From the NCBI GenBank assembly GCA_016234595.1, contig JACRBG010000051.1, positions 1 through 64,000 of the forward strand: a DNA stretch of 64,000 nt. Reading direction: 5' to 3'. The notes under the pieces were generated by a model, which saw nothing but the letters and a program-made list of their open reading frames with translations, was not told the DNA's origin and did no database searches. Positions 35,164-43,870 of the stretch are shown piece by piece. The position numbers and the translations under genes were made by a program. Within the stretch, counting starts at the first letter, position 1; every line of letters begins with the position of its first letter. The stretch is from Chloroflexota bacterium (lineage in GTDB: Bacteria > Chloroflexota > Anaerolineae > Aggregatilineales > J027).

Positions 35164-35201
35164 TGGGGGGCGAAAAAAACATCAAATGATTTCGACCCCC
35201 G
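35164..35201 (-). terminator. Hairpin after the amidohydrolase gene
   Basis: On the - strand GGGGGTCGAAA pairs with TTTCGCCCCC (one bulged base), with the loop containing a T-run rather than the run following the stem. It lies about 20-55 bases after the amidohydrolase stop. It could stop transcription before the nuo promoter, but it is not a textbook terminator. Confidence 0.4.
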
Positions 35202-35219
35202 ATGATTTCACCTAAAAAT

Positions 35220-36581
35220 TCATTCGCCATTGACCAATGCTCGTGCAATTTGGTTGTGTCGTTCAATAACGGGTTCAATTTCCAATGTAGTGATTTGGCC
35301 CTCACGGATGACCACCCGCCCATTGATGACACTATAGTCTACGGTAGCAGGTGTGCAAAACAACAACGCCGCAACCATATCATGCTGTGCACCTGCAAAG
35401 GCCACCGTATTGACGTTGATGGCGATAAAATCCGCTGCCATGCCCGGTGCGATACTGCCAATATCATTCCGACCCAACACCCGTGCCCCACCCAGTGTCC
35501 CTAATTCAAGGGCTTCGCGTGCCGTCATACCCGCTGGATCACCCCCCGCCCGTGCGCTCAACATCGCCATCCGTGCCTCAGCCAATAGGTGTCCGCTATC
35601 ATTCGAGGCTGAGCCATCTACCCCCAAACCAACGGGGACGCCGTGTGTCAACATCTTGCGTACCTGTGCGATGCCACTACCGAGGCGTAAGTTGCTAGTT
35701 GGGCAATGGGCTATACCTGTCCCCGTGCGGCCAAATTTTTCAATGGCGTCGTCGCTGAGATGAACACAATGGGCGTGCCACGTATCCTCCCCAACCCAAC
35801 CAACTTCTTCGGCATAATCACCGGGGGCAAGGCCAAATTTTTCGATGCTGTAGGCGACATCCGGTTTGGTTTCGGCTAGATGCGTATGGAGTCGGACGGC
35901 AGGATAGCTCCGCGCCATCTTAGCCGACTCACGCATCAAATCTACTGAAACGGTAAAAGGTGAACAGGGGGCCAGTGTAATACGCAACATGGCATAGCGG
36001 TTGGCATCGTGATAGGTTTCAATGAGCCGTTGCGAATCTTTTAAAATAAAAGGTTCTTTTTCGACCACTGAATCCGGCGGGAGGCCCCCTTGACTTTCAC
36101 CAACACTCATACTGCCACGACTGGCATGAAAGCGCATCCCGATAGCTTGAGCTGATTCAATTTGGTCATCGAGCGTACAGCCATTTGGATAAATATAGAG
36201 GTGATCGCTGGCGGTGGTGCAGCCGGAGAGCATTAACTCTGCCAAACCAATTTTGGTGCTAACTTTGATGGCTTCGGGGTGCAGTCCCTTCCAAATCGGA
36301 TAGAGCGTGACCAACCAATCAAATAATTCATAGTTTTGGGCGAGTGGCACGGCACGGGTCAGGCTTTGAAAAAGATGATGATGGGTATTGACCAGACCGG
36401 GCATAACCACATGATGCCCTTTCATATCTAATACTTCATCGGCAGTAGCGGGAAGTTCTGCCGTCGTGCCAACCTGTTCAATGACATGATCGCGCACAAA
36501 AATGGCCGCATTGGGGATTTCGCGGCGGGTGGCGTCCATCGTTACAAGGGTGTGAATATTTTTGACAAGAAGAGTTGGCAT
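35220..36581 (-). CDS. Amidohydrolase, 8-oxoguanine deaminase-like
   Basis: Metal-dependent deaminase of the amidohydrolase superfamily, 453 residues. Metal ligands are visible: HxH in VNTHHHLFQSL, His in RLHTHLAE, His in WHAHCVHL, and the catalytic Asp in LGVDGSASNDS. The loop SRGSMSVGESQGGLPPDSVV matches the 8-oxoguanine/hydroxydechloroatrazine deaminase group, so it probably deaminates 8-oxoguanine or a related purine or triazine. The ATG lies 5 bases after a strong GGGGAG that is buried in a perfect hairpin. An upstream DinB-like gene is on the same strand. Confidence 0.85.
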   Translation of the reverse strand: MPTLLVKNIHTLVTMDATRREIPNAAIFVRDHVIEQVGTTAELPATADEVLDMKGHHVVMPGLVNTHHHLFQSLTRAVPLAQNYELFDWLVTLYPIWKGLHPEAIKVSTKIGLAELMLSGCTTASDHLYIYPNGCTLDDQIESAQAIGMRFHASRGSMSVGESQGGLPPDSVVEKEPFILKDSQRLIETYHDANRYAMLRITLAPCSPFTVSVDLMRESAKMARSYPAVRLHTHLAETKPDVAYSIEKFGLAPGDYAEEVGWVGEDTWHAHCVHLSDDAIEKFGRTGTGIAHCPTSNLRLGSGIAQVRKMLTHGVPVGLGVDGSASNDSGHLLAEARMAMLSARAGGDPAGMTAREALELGTLGGARVLGRNDIGSIAPGMAADFIAINVNTVAFAGAQHDMVAALLFCTPATVDYSVINGRVVIREGQITTLEIEPVIERHNQIARALVNGE

Positions 36582-36586
36582 AAATT

Positions 36587-36625
36587 ACTCCCCACCAGTT
36601 ACAAATTAATAATGAGGTGGGGAGT
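36587..36625 (-). promoter_or_regulatory. Hairpin sequestering the ribosome binding site of the amidohydrolase
   Basis: In the mRNA sense (- strand) ACTCCCCACC and GGTGGGGAGT form a perfect 10-bp stem with a 19-base AT-rich loop. The 3' arm contains the whole GGGGAG Shine-Dalgarno sequence, and the ATG follows 5 bases after the stem. The structure would block initiation unless melted or displaced. Confidence 0.6.
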
Positions 36626-36669
36626 GTAACATTTGGATTCTGAAGGGGCAATTACTTCCGATGTTAGAA

Positions 36670-37122
36670 TTAACGCAGTTCCCAAAACTGGCGCATTAAT
36701 TGAGCATGGCCTAAGTGTAGGCCTGTGTGTTCTAAGGCGTGCAAGAGTGCCCAGCTAACCGACACTTTTTCATTTCTTCCGACGACGGAACGAACAATCG
36801 CTAAATCTGCTAGCGTAAGACGCTCTAAGGCGTGATGGGCATATTCTTCGAGGGTCGCAAAACGACCTTTTAACTCGACCACACTTAATCCTTGTGCCTT
36901 AAATTCGGCTGAACGGTCACGGTTGGAAGTCTCCTCTAGCGCAACATCCCCAATCCAGAAGCGCGTCGCGCCAACTGTATGAACAACCAGTACACACAGA
37001 GAATTGATATTTTCGCCGGGAACCCAGTCAAGTGCCTCCATCGGCAAATCTTCAAATGCGGCAACAAAATCTCTGTGCAGATCTTGCAAACGCTCGAAAT
37101 AGTCTACAAAAAATTGTTCCAT
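36670..37122 (-). CDS. DinB-like four-helix metal-binding protein
   Basis: 150 residues from ATG 37122, chosen because AAAGGA lies 7 bases upstream; an upstream in-frame ATG adds 21 residues atypical of the family. The DinB/YfiT fold is suggested by four amphipathic helices and metal-type histidines in VVHTVGATRFW and LEHTGLHLGHAQLMRQFW. Members of the superfamily include thiol-dependent transferases (e.g. bacillithiol or mycothiol S-transferases) and DNA-damage-induced proteins; the role here is unknown. Confidence 0.75.
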   Translation of the reverse strand: MEQFFVDYFERLQDLHRDFVAAFEDLPMEALDWVPGENINSLCVLVVHTVGATRFWIGDVALEETSNRDRSAEFKAQGLSVVELKGRFATLEEYAHHALERLTLADLAIVRSVVGRNEKVSVSWALLHALEHTGLHLGHAQLMRQFWELR

Positions 37123-37196
37123 GACGTGTTCCTTTGTCGGCAACGATGATGCAAAATTTATCCACATCATTTTAACATAGGGCAAAACATCTATTG

Positions 37197-37210
37197 ACCT
37201 AAATTTAGGT
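37197..37210. promoter_or_regulatory. Perfect 14-bp palindrome upstream of the DinB-like gene
   Basis: ACCTAAATTTAGGT is fully self-complementary and lies 75 bases before the DinB-like start, near where a promoter would be. It may be an operator; no clear -10/-35 pair is seen with it (TAAAAT at 37169-37174 is the best -10). Confidence 0.35.
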
Positions 37211-37244
37211 GGCCTTGGGCTTAGATTACTTACTATGGAGATTC

Positions 37245-37910
37245 CTAAACTGGGTTCAATGTCTCAGCAATATCTTCTCGAAAGGCCACATAGCGATCCA
37301 AAAAGGTTTCTATCCCCTCGGCTGATTGGCTGGCAAAAATTTGGAGGGCAGCCACTGTCGCCACTATCGAGGCAGCGGCTTCGGGTTTAAAAGCAGTGTG
37401 GTCAGCATCTTGCCAGACATCATCACGCCGCGTGGTAATGGGGTGCTGTTTGCTCGGATAGGTATACATGGCAATAATCGGTGAGGTAGGCACGCCATTA
37501 TCAATGCGTCCGGCATGGGCCGTGCAATAGCTATCTTGCAGGGTATGCAGGGCGCTCCCAAAAGCAAGGGCACGCTCTTCCCACGATAGGCTACTCTCAC
37601 AGCCTTTGGCAAAGCCGCGTCGGATAGTTTCGCGTAAATGTGGATAGGCCTCGGCCACTTTTTGCTTACGGCAGCGCATGGCATGGGAAGCATGTTCCCC
37701 GTATTTACAAGTGACTCCGCGTGCCGCCATGATAATAACAGCCTGCGCCGACACCAGCTTATCTAGTTGAATGTTGGCAATATCCGTGCGGACATTCCCC
37801 AATGTCAACCAATCGGGGTTCACTTCGGGGGGCAATTTTCCGTCATGCGCCTCAAAATCAGCTACCGCCTGACGCATGAGGTATTCATGCCCCTCGCCAA
37901 ACCGGACCAT
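37245..37910 (-). CDS. Zinc-dependent phospholipase C / P1 nuclease-like protein
   Basis: 221 residues, mostly helical. The motif pattern resembles the zinc-dependent phospholipase C/S1-P1 nuclease fold: GHEYLM near the N-terminus (His8), GNVRTDIANIQ (about 38-48), ASHAMRC (His about 77) and ALHTLQDSYCTAHAGR (His, Asp and His about 120-131). No signal peptide is visible, unlike secreted members, so it may be cytoplasmic. Substrate unknown. Confidence in the fold is moderate. Confidence 0.5.
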   Translation of the reverse strand: MVRFGEGHEYLMRQAVADFEAHDGKLPPEVNPDWLTLGNVRTDIANIQLDKLVSAQAVIIMAARGVTCKYGEHASHAMRCRKQKVAEAYPHLRETIRRGFAKGCESSLSWEERALAFGSALHTLQDSYCTAHAGRIDNGVPTSPIIAMYTYPSKQHPITTRRDDVWQDADHTAFKPEAAASIVATVAALQIFASQSAEGIETFLDRYVAFREDIAETLNPV

Positions 37911-37998
37911 AATTTTTCCAAAAAGGGTGATATTCGCGCCAGTATAGAAAGCACACCTTCCTTTAGGGTGGTAAGTCTATATCCGGCGGGATATTACC

Positions 37999-38886
37999 CT
38001 ATCTGACCTTTTTCGCCAGCATTAATTCAGCGCCACTGAGTGTATTTTTTAGCAGCATGGCAATCGTCATTGGGCCAACTCCACCCGGCACCGGGGTAAT
38101 TGCACCAGCGACCTCTTTAGCTTCATCAAAGGCCACATCACCGACTAGTTTATAGCCTTTTTTACTGGTCGGGTCATCCACACGATTGACACCGACATCA
38201 ATGACCACCGCGCCCGGTTTAACCCAATCACCCTTGACCATTTCAGCCCGACCCACCGCTGCGATTAAAATATCGGCTTGGCGGCAAATGCCCGCTAAAT
38301 CACGGGTGCGGCTGTGGGCAATCGTGACAGTGGCATTACGCTTGACCAACATCAGGGCGGCAGGCATCCCGACAATATTGCTGCGGCCCAAGACCACTGC
38401 ATTCGCCCCATCAAACTTAACCCCCGTCTCCTCTAACAACACCATACAACCGTGTGGAGTACAGGGCATGAAGAGCGGCTCGCGGCCTTTCATCGCTAGT
38501 CGGCCAATATTCAGTGAATGGAAGCCGTCCACATCTTTTTCAATACTGATGAGGCTTAGAACTGCTTCAGAATCCAGATGATCGGGCAAGGGTAGTTGCA
38601 CCAAAATGCCATGTACACGTGGGTCAGCATTCAGATCACGGACTACATTCTCCAATTCGGTTTGGGTAATGTCAGCGGGGAGTTCGTAGCCAAAGGATTC
38701 AATGCCTACCTCAGCGCAAGCCTTGCGTTTCATCCGCACATAGGTCTGTGAGGCCGGGTTCTCCCCGACTAAGACCGCTGCTAATCCGGGTCGGATGCCA
38801 TGTTCGGCGATCATTTTCTCAACTGCTGCGGCTGTTTGGTGATGTAAACGATCCGCAACAGCCTTGCCATCAATAAGTGTTGCCAT
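37999..38886 (-). CDS. folD: Bifunctional methylenetetrahydrofolate dehydrogenase/cyclohydrolase
   Basis: Interconverts 5,10-methylene-, methenyl- and 10-formyl-THF. 295 residues, typical length. Signatures include [16 protein letters not shown] with the catalytic Lys, [13 protein letters not shown], the NADP-binding [17 protein letters not shown] and the C-terminal [24 protein letters not shown] lies upstream of the ATG. Located at the end of a - strand run; a 377-base region separates it from the divergent giant surface protein. Confidence 0.97.
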   Translation of the reverse strand: MATLIDGKAVADRLHHQTAAAVEKMIAEHGIRPGLAAVLVGENPASQTYVRMKRKACAEVGIESFGYELPADITQTELENVVRDLNADPRVHGILVQLPLPDHLDSEAVLSLISIEKDVDGFHSLNIGRLAMKGREPLFMPCTPHGCMVLLEETGVKFDGANAVVLGRSNIVGMPAALMLVKRNATVTIAHSRTRDLAGICRQADILIAAVGRAEMVKGDWVKPGAVVIDVGVNRVDDPTSKKGYKLVGDVAFDEAKEVAGAITPVPGGVGPMTIAMLLKNTLSGAELMLAKKVR

Positions 38887-39262
38887 TGATTTCCCTCCTA
38901 AAATGGATGGTTATGGAATTGCTCCGCATCGTAATTTAGACTAAGCTAATTGAGGCGGTGCAACCGTATCTATAGGCTAACACAAGACAAAAAGTGAATA
39001 CCAGTGTGAAGCCGCCATGTTGTAGCGGCTTTTTGTCAATGACTTCCGACAAATTTTCTACAAATATACGCGCCTATTTGCCGGGTAGTCAGGTAACATT
39101 AAGACAGGTGGTTAGAAGATTGCTTCACCCACTATGCTTGCGCTATCTCAACTGCAACTCAAGCGATTAGGGATTTAGCCTAGGCAAAAACGTTTGTTGA
39201 TATGAAAAAACGCCCTATCTGTTTAAAGTTTTTTAGGTAGGCTTAGGAGAGGATAACGGATC
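38887..39262. other. 376-base intergenic region between folD and the giant surface protein
   Basis: No ORF of note. It contains a complete + strand terminator-like hairpin at 39009-39034, a possible weak promoter pair (TTGAGG 38950-38955, TATAGG 38971-38976, spacing 15), and an AGGAGAGG ribosome binding site before the ATG at 39263. The remaining sequence shows no structure recognisable to me. Confidence 0.5.
39009..39034 (+). terminator. Orphan terminator-like hairpin
   Basis: AAGCCGC-9-base loop-GCGGCTT followed by TTT, in + orientation. No + strand gene precedes it before the divergent folD start, so it would end a short unannotated transcript or act as an attenuator in the leader of the surface-protein mRNA. 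Confidence 0.6.
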
Positions 39263-42200
39263 ATGTCCGATCATCAAGCCAAACAAGTCATCCAAACACC
39301 CACCCATAAAAATTCCATGAGTGGGGGCAAATTACGTGGTCAGGCGCTGCTTGAATACGTGATGATTTTGGCATTGGCCTTTATTGGCCTGATTGCCATT
39401 TTGACCATCACCGGGCCAGCAATTGGTAACGTGTTTAGCCGCACCGTTTATGACTTGTTGGGTCAAACTACAACTCCGCAAGACCCCTTGGATGCTGGCG
39501 AATTTTGGAATTTGGTCACTGCCGTGGCATCGTATACACCGGCTAATGTTGACCTCATTACCAATACTCCGGCACCCCAAAACAATCCGGGTATACCCAC
39601 CAATACGCCCGCTATGACAGCGACGTGGACGTTTACCCCAATACCTAGTGCCCCAACGGCTGGGCCAACCGCCACGCCACAGGACAGAGATCAAAGCGCC
39701 CCGTGGAAAGACCCAGCGACTGATCCTTCCAATTGGCAAACCGATTTCACGGACATTTTTACCGATCCAACCCTTGCGCCATGGAATGCCCAATGGTGGA
39801 ATCTGACTGCTTGTACCTCAGGGTCAATTTTTAACGCTACAAATGGCAGTTATTCTGGCTCAGGGCCGACAGCCACGACACAAGAACAACTTATTCAGTT
39901 CCCGCGTGCGACCCATGCCTATTGGACTACCCCCACTAGTGCCCCTGCTGCTGGTGTCACGGCTGACTTCTGCTCTCGCTTTACAAACTCAGTCATGTTG
40001 TCACAAGGTGCATATACTTTCCGTTATCGTCGAGATGACGGGGTGCGTATTTTTGTTGATGGGACAACCCAACTTGCCCCAGCCCAAGACTGGAGCTTGG
40101 CCCCAACAAACAACAATTATGTTGAAGTCAACTGGGTCAATCCCGGCACCCGTTCTGTACCGATTGTGATTCAACATCGCGATACGGGCAGTGGCGCATG
40201 GCTAGAAGTCAGCTTGTACAAATCAGGTCAATCAGGTAACAGCGCCGACTGCAACTGGTCGTTGATTAATTGGAATCCCAATTCACCACCCACCGCTTGG
40301 CATGACAGTCCGCCTATCAACACCACCTATAATAGTGGTCAAAATTGTATCCTGCGCTATCGTGGTCGTATTGACCTAACACTACCGGGTATCAATAATC
40401 CCTTCTTGGAATTCTCTGACGCTTACGATCTGGGTCAATATGACAGCGCCGTCGTCAGTCTTTCAGGTAGCCAATTCCCCGGTGTCTGGTACAACCTTAC
40501 GGTTCACTCAGGAGCAGCAGCAGCGATTACGTATGGTCGCCAAAGCTATGACCTTACAAACTTCGTTGACAATTTAGGGGTGGCCCACGACTTCCGAAGC
40601 CAATACCTGGAAATCCGCTTTATCTTGATCACTGACGCTACTGCCACCAATGCCGATGGCTGGTATCTGGATGACATTACGGTTGACAACCGTATTGAGA
40701 CGGTCTACTCGATTGGCTTCTCGGATTCTATGGATACGGGCAACAATTGGGTGAGCAGTGGCGGTTGGACGCTTTCAAGTGAAAACTCCCACAGCCCCTC
40801 AACCGCATGGTCAGACAGCGAAGGTGGCCCCTATGCCGCCAGTTCTAACAATATTTTGCAACTAAATGGGCGCGTTGACCTAACAGGTGCAACGCTTGAC
40901 CAGCCCCAATTTGTATTCTGGCACAGCTTCGACCTTGCCTCTGGGGATGCGATTTATCTTGAGATTTCGCATGACCGCAGCACTTGGCGCATGATAACAC
41001 CCAATGGGATAGCAACCTATCTGGCACAATACTCTACCCAATCATCATTCAGCCAGTTGGTGGTTCCAATCCCGACGGATGTCGTCAACGACCCGGCTCG
41101 CCGCAATCGTATCTACTTACGTTTCCGCATCCAAAGTAACAACAGCGCGCAAGGCGATGGCTGGTGGGTGGACGATTTCCAAATTCGCAACCAACCCAAT
41201 GGCAGCATCCGCCCGAACTGGTGCGATGATATGGAAGCCGGTGGCGGTAACTGGATCGCGGGTGGCAGTTGGGGTATTACCAATGCCAGCTCTCATGCCG
41301 GTACACAGTCATGGACTGACAGCCCTGCTGGCGATTACCTAACGGGCAGCAACAGTACACTCGAATTGGTTTCCAACATTGACCTGAGCAATCCAGCTCC
41401 CTCGGGCTTCCCAACGGTTGTCCGCCCAATATTGGAATTCTGGCACCAATGGGAAATTGAAGCAGGTGACGCCATCCATGTCGAAGTTTCAACCGATGGC
41501 GGGGCCAACTGGCTGAATATGACCAATAATTCCAACCTCTGGTCATTTTCAAATGGTCAGACGACCCTACCCCGTTGGAATATCGGCTACGCTGGTGATT
41601 TCAACTATATGTATAGTTGGCAGCGCGATGTCGTTGACTTGTCCCCATGGATCGGCCTAACTAACCTGCGCTTGCGTTTCCGCCTAGATGCCCGTGTCAA
41701 TACAACGGTGGGCGATGGCTGGTATATTGACGATGTCTGTATCCGTGAAGCCAGCACCGATTTGACCATCAATCTGCCTTTTGCGGACGACTTTGAAGGC
41801 CCCTTGGTTAATTGGTACGTGGGTGGCAGCTGGATTGTAGACGCCAGCGATCATCACAGTGGGGTGTCCTCCATCTCTGAAAGCCCATCGGGCTACTATA
41901 CTGCGGATACCGACCCCATTATCGAGCTACGTTATAATGTCAACCTTACGGGGGCAGTTGAACCAACCCTGTACTATTGGGAACACTATGAATTAGGCTA
42001 CGATGACCGTGTAGTCGTCGAATATATGCGGGTCAATGCTCAAGGCGCACCCCAAACCAATTGGGCACCACTCCCCACAACCGAACGGCGCAACATCACC
42101 AATCGGGGCTGGGTACGTCAGCAAATCAACCTTGCGCCCTATATCAACCAGATTATTCGTCTCCGCTTCCGCTTAGATGCGTTGGTAGATGCGTCTTCGG

Positions 42201-43681
42201 TCAGCGACGGCTGGAGTCTCGACGATATCTCTATCACTGATCGCAATGGCATTGAAACCCAATACTCGGCTGATCCCTTTACCGAAACGATGGAAACCAT
42301 CACCCCCGGTGACTGGGTCTACGATCACAATTGGGGCACTGTCTTGGAACCCCGCAGCATTGGCAGTGGTAACGACACCGACGCTCTGGGGCCGGGCACA
42401 TGGGATGCTACCTACTTTAGACGCTTCCCGACCTCAACATCCTGCACTATCCCAAATCTAACTGACAGCCCCGCACCATCTGGGTCAACCATGTATGGCC
42501 CCTATCCTCTAGCAGGCGGTCAGATTGCCTTCGACTGGGGCACAACTTCCGGGCCTTCGTATGTATCGCCCACGACGGACACCTTCGGCATTATCTTCCG
42601 CCGAACCGTGAACTTCGCCGAGGATACGACTTTAGTCATCAACTACTGGGCGGATGACGGCATCCGTATCTACGACAACGGTACACGCTTTGTGAATCGC
42701 TGGGGCTGTAACTCGGCCACGCCCTTCTCGGTGACCCGAACCTTTACCGCAGGTATTCATAACCTTGAAGTTCACTACGTTGAAATCAGCGGTTCGGCGC
42801 GTATCCGAGTCAACTTCCAGCAGCAATACTCAACTGGTTCGCTGATCGGCCCCGGCCCATGGCAGGCGTATTGGTATAACAATGTGACCTCGCCCTGCTC
42901 GGTGAGTGCGACCCTTGATGCTGCTTCAAGAAACGGTACCCCCACCTACCCAGATCGCTTGGACTTTAATTGGGGAACCAACTACCCGACCGGTGTAGGT
43001 ATCACAGGTGGTGACACCTTTGGCGCAATTTTCAGTATGCACCTACAGCTTGATGTCGCTACCACCTATCAAATCATCGGCTATCGTAGTGACGCCTTCA
43101 GGGTTTACAACACCAATGGCACTGGGCCTAGAACGCTCATTAGCCCAACGACCTATTGGACAAGCTGTAATACTGGGACAACCTTAGACGCAACCACCTA
43201 CTTCAACTTCAACTATACCTTGCCCGCTGGGGATAACTTAATTGACGTTGAGTATTATGAAAACAACGGCAGTTCCCTATTCCAACTGGGTATGTATACC
43301 GGTAGCATGGTTTTCCATGACAGCCCACCCAGCAGTCGTCCTTCTGGTACACCCGTCAACTATGAAGACTTGACCAACACCAGTGTCACGTTGGAAGGGC
43401 AAATCAATCTGGCGGGCACAGTCAACCCGGCCCTAATCTGGCAAGACAGTGTGCAGTTGGGCTTGATTGACTATTCCATCATTGAAGTTTCGACCGACGA
43501 AGGGTTTACATGGACTGAGGTGTATCGTCGTGCCACCGACAACCCGGCATGGACGCAGCGTACCGTTGACCTAACGGCCTTTGCGGGATCGCGCATTACC
43601 ATTCGGTTCCGCTTAGACGCCCTCTTAGACCCCGAAACCGACGATGGGTGGTTCATAGACAACATCACCGTCATGGATTGA
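39263..43681 (+). CDS. Giant surface protein with Flp/TadE-type pilin signal and repeated MAM/PA14-like domains
   Basis: 1472 residues. Residues 20-55 form a class III prepilin-like signal: a short basic leader ending in Gly26, then QALLEYVMI with Glu at +5 followed by Tyr, and a hydrophobic helix. A Pro/Thr-rich linker (about 92-145) follows. PA14-like units occur around 155-320, 1045-1190 and 1195-1345 (DDGVRIFVDG, DDGIRIYDNG). Five MAM-like units each end in DGWxxDD/DN (465, 632, 818, 982, 1461). Probably an extracellular adhesin or minor-pilin tip anchored via a type IV/Tad pilus route. No cell-wall sorting signal seen. Confidence 0.8.
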   Translation: MSDHQAKQVIQTPTHKNSMSGGKLRGQALLEYVMILALAFIGLIAILTITGPAIGNVFSRTVYDLLGQTTTPQDPLDAGEFWNLVTAVASYTPANVDLITNTPAPQNNPGIPTNTPAMTATWTFTPIPSAPTAGPTATPQDRDQSAPWKDPATDPSNWQTDFTDIFTDPTLAPWNAQWWNLTACTSGSIFNATNGSYSGSGPTATTQEQLIQFPRATHAYWTTPTSAPAAGVTADFCSRFTNSVMLSQGAYTFRYRRDDGVRIFVDGTTQLAPAQDWSLAPTNNNYVEVNWVNPGTRSVPIVIQHRDTGSGAWLEVSLYKSGQSGNSADCNWSLINWNPNSPPTAWHDSPPINTTYNSGQNCILRYRGRIDLTLPGINNPFLEFSDAYDLGQYDSAVVSLSGSQFPGVWYNLTVHSGAAAAITYGRQSYDLTNFVDNLGVAHDFRSQYLEIRFILITDATATNADGWYLDDITVDNRIETVYSIGFSDSMDTGNNWVSSGGWTLSSENSHSPSTAWSDSEGGPYAASSNNILQLNGRVDLTGATLDQPQFVFWHSFDLASGDAIYLEISHDRSTWRMITPNGIATYLAQYSTQSSFSQLVVPIPTDVVNDPARRNRIYLRFRIQSNNSAQGDGWWVDDFQIRNQPNGSIRPNWCDDMEAGGGNWIAGGSWGITNASSHAGTQSWTDSPAGDYLTGSNSTLELVSNIDLSNPAPSGFPTVVRPILEFWHQWEIEAGDAIHVEVSTDGGANWLNMTNNSNLWSFSNGQTTLPRWNIGYAGDFNYMYSWQRDVVDLSPWIGLTNLRLRFRLDARVNTTVGDGWYIDDVCIREASTDLTINLPFADDFEGPLVNWYVGGSWIVDASDHHSGVSSISESPSGYYTADTDPIIELRYNVNLTGAVEPTLYYWEHYELGYDDRVVVEYMRVNAQGAPQTNWAPLPTTERRNITNRGWVRQQINLAPYINQIIRLRFRLDALVDASSVSDGWSLDDISITDRNGIETQYSADPFTETMETITPGDWVYDHNWGTVLEPRSIGSGNDTDALGPGTWDATYFRRFPTSTSCTIPNLTDSPAPSGSTMYGPYPLAGGQIAFDWGTTSGPSYVSPTTDTFGIIFRRTVNFAEDTTLVINYWADDGIRIYDNGTRFVNRWGCNSATPFSVTRTFTAGIHNLEVHYVEISGSARIRVNFQQQYSTGSLIGPGPWQAYWYNNVTSPCSVSATLDAASRNGTPTYPDRLDFNWGTNYPTGVGITGGDTFGAIFSMHLQLDVATTYQIIGYRSDAFRVYNTNGTGPRTLISPTTYWTSCNTGTTLDATTYFNFNYTLPAGDNLIDVEYYENNGSSLFQLGMYTGSMVFHDSPPSSRPSGTPVNYEDLTNTSVTLEGQINLAGTVNPALIWQDSVQLGLIDYSIIEVSTDEGFTWTEVYRRATDNPAWTQRTVDLTAFAGSRITIRFRLDALLDPETDDGWFIDNITVMD

Positions 43682-43705
43682 TGCTTAGTAAACGTTAATC
43701 TTTGC

Positions 43706-43736
43706 AATAGGCCGTGTCACAGCGGCCTATTTTTTT
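43706..43736 (+). terminator. Rho-independent terminator of the surface-protein gene
   Basis: AATAGGCCG-8-base loop-CGGCCTATT (9-bp perfect stem) runs into a T tract. It lies 25 bases after the stop codon. Confidence 0.9.
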
Positions 43737-43870
43737 ACCTAACGAAAATACAACCTGTTTTCAGGCAAATCCACCATGCCGCCTAATAGAGGCTCTGGTA
43801 AAATAGAGTTAACCAAGTAAGTAGCGACTCAATAAGCCATAGACGATTGGAAAGAGGACACGGAACCCCC

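Noticed and set aside
37981-37998. Small ATATCC/GGATAT hairpin after folD
   Set aside because: Six-bp stem, no T-run; too weak to call a terminator.
39700-43681. Recurring similar DNA stretches that could look like a repeat array or CRISPR
   Set aside because: The repeats are in frame, vary in length and encode the DGWxxDD-ended protein domains; no constant short repeat with unique spacers exists.
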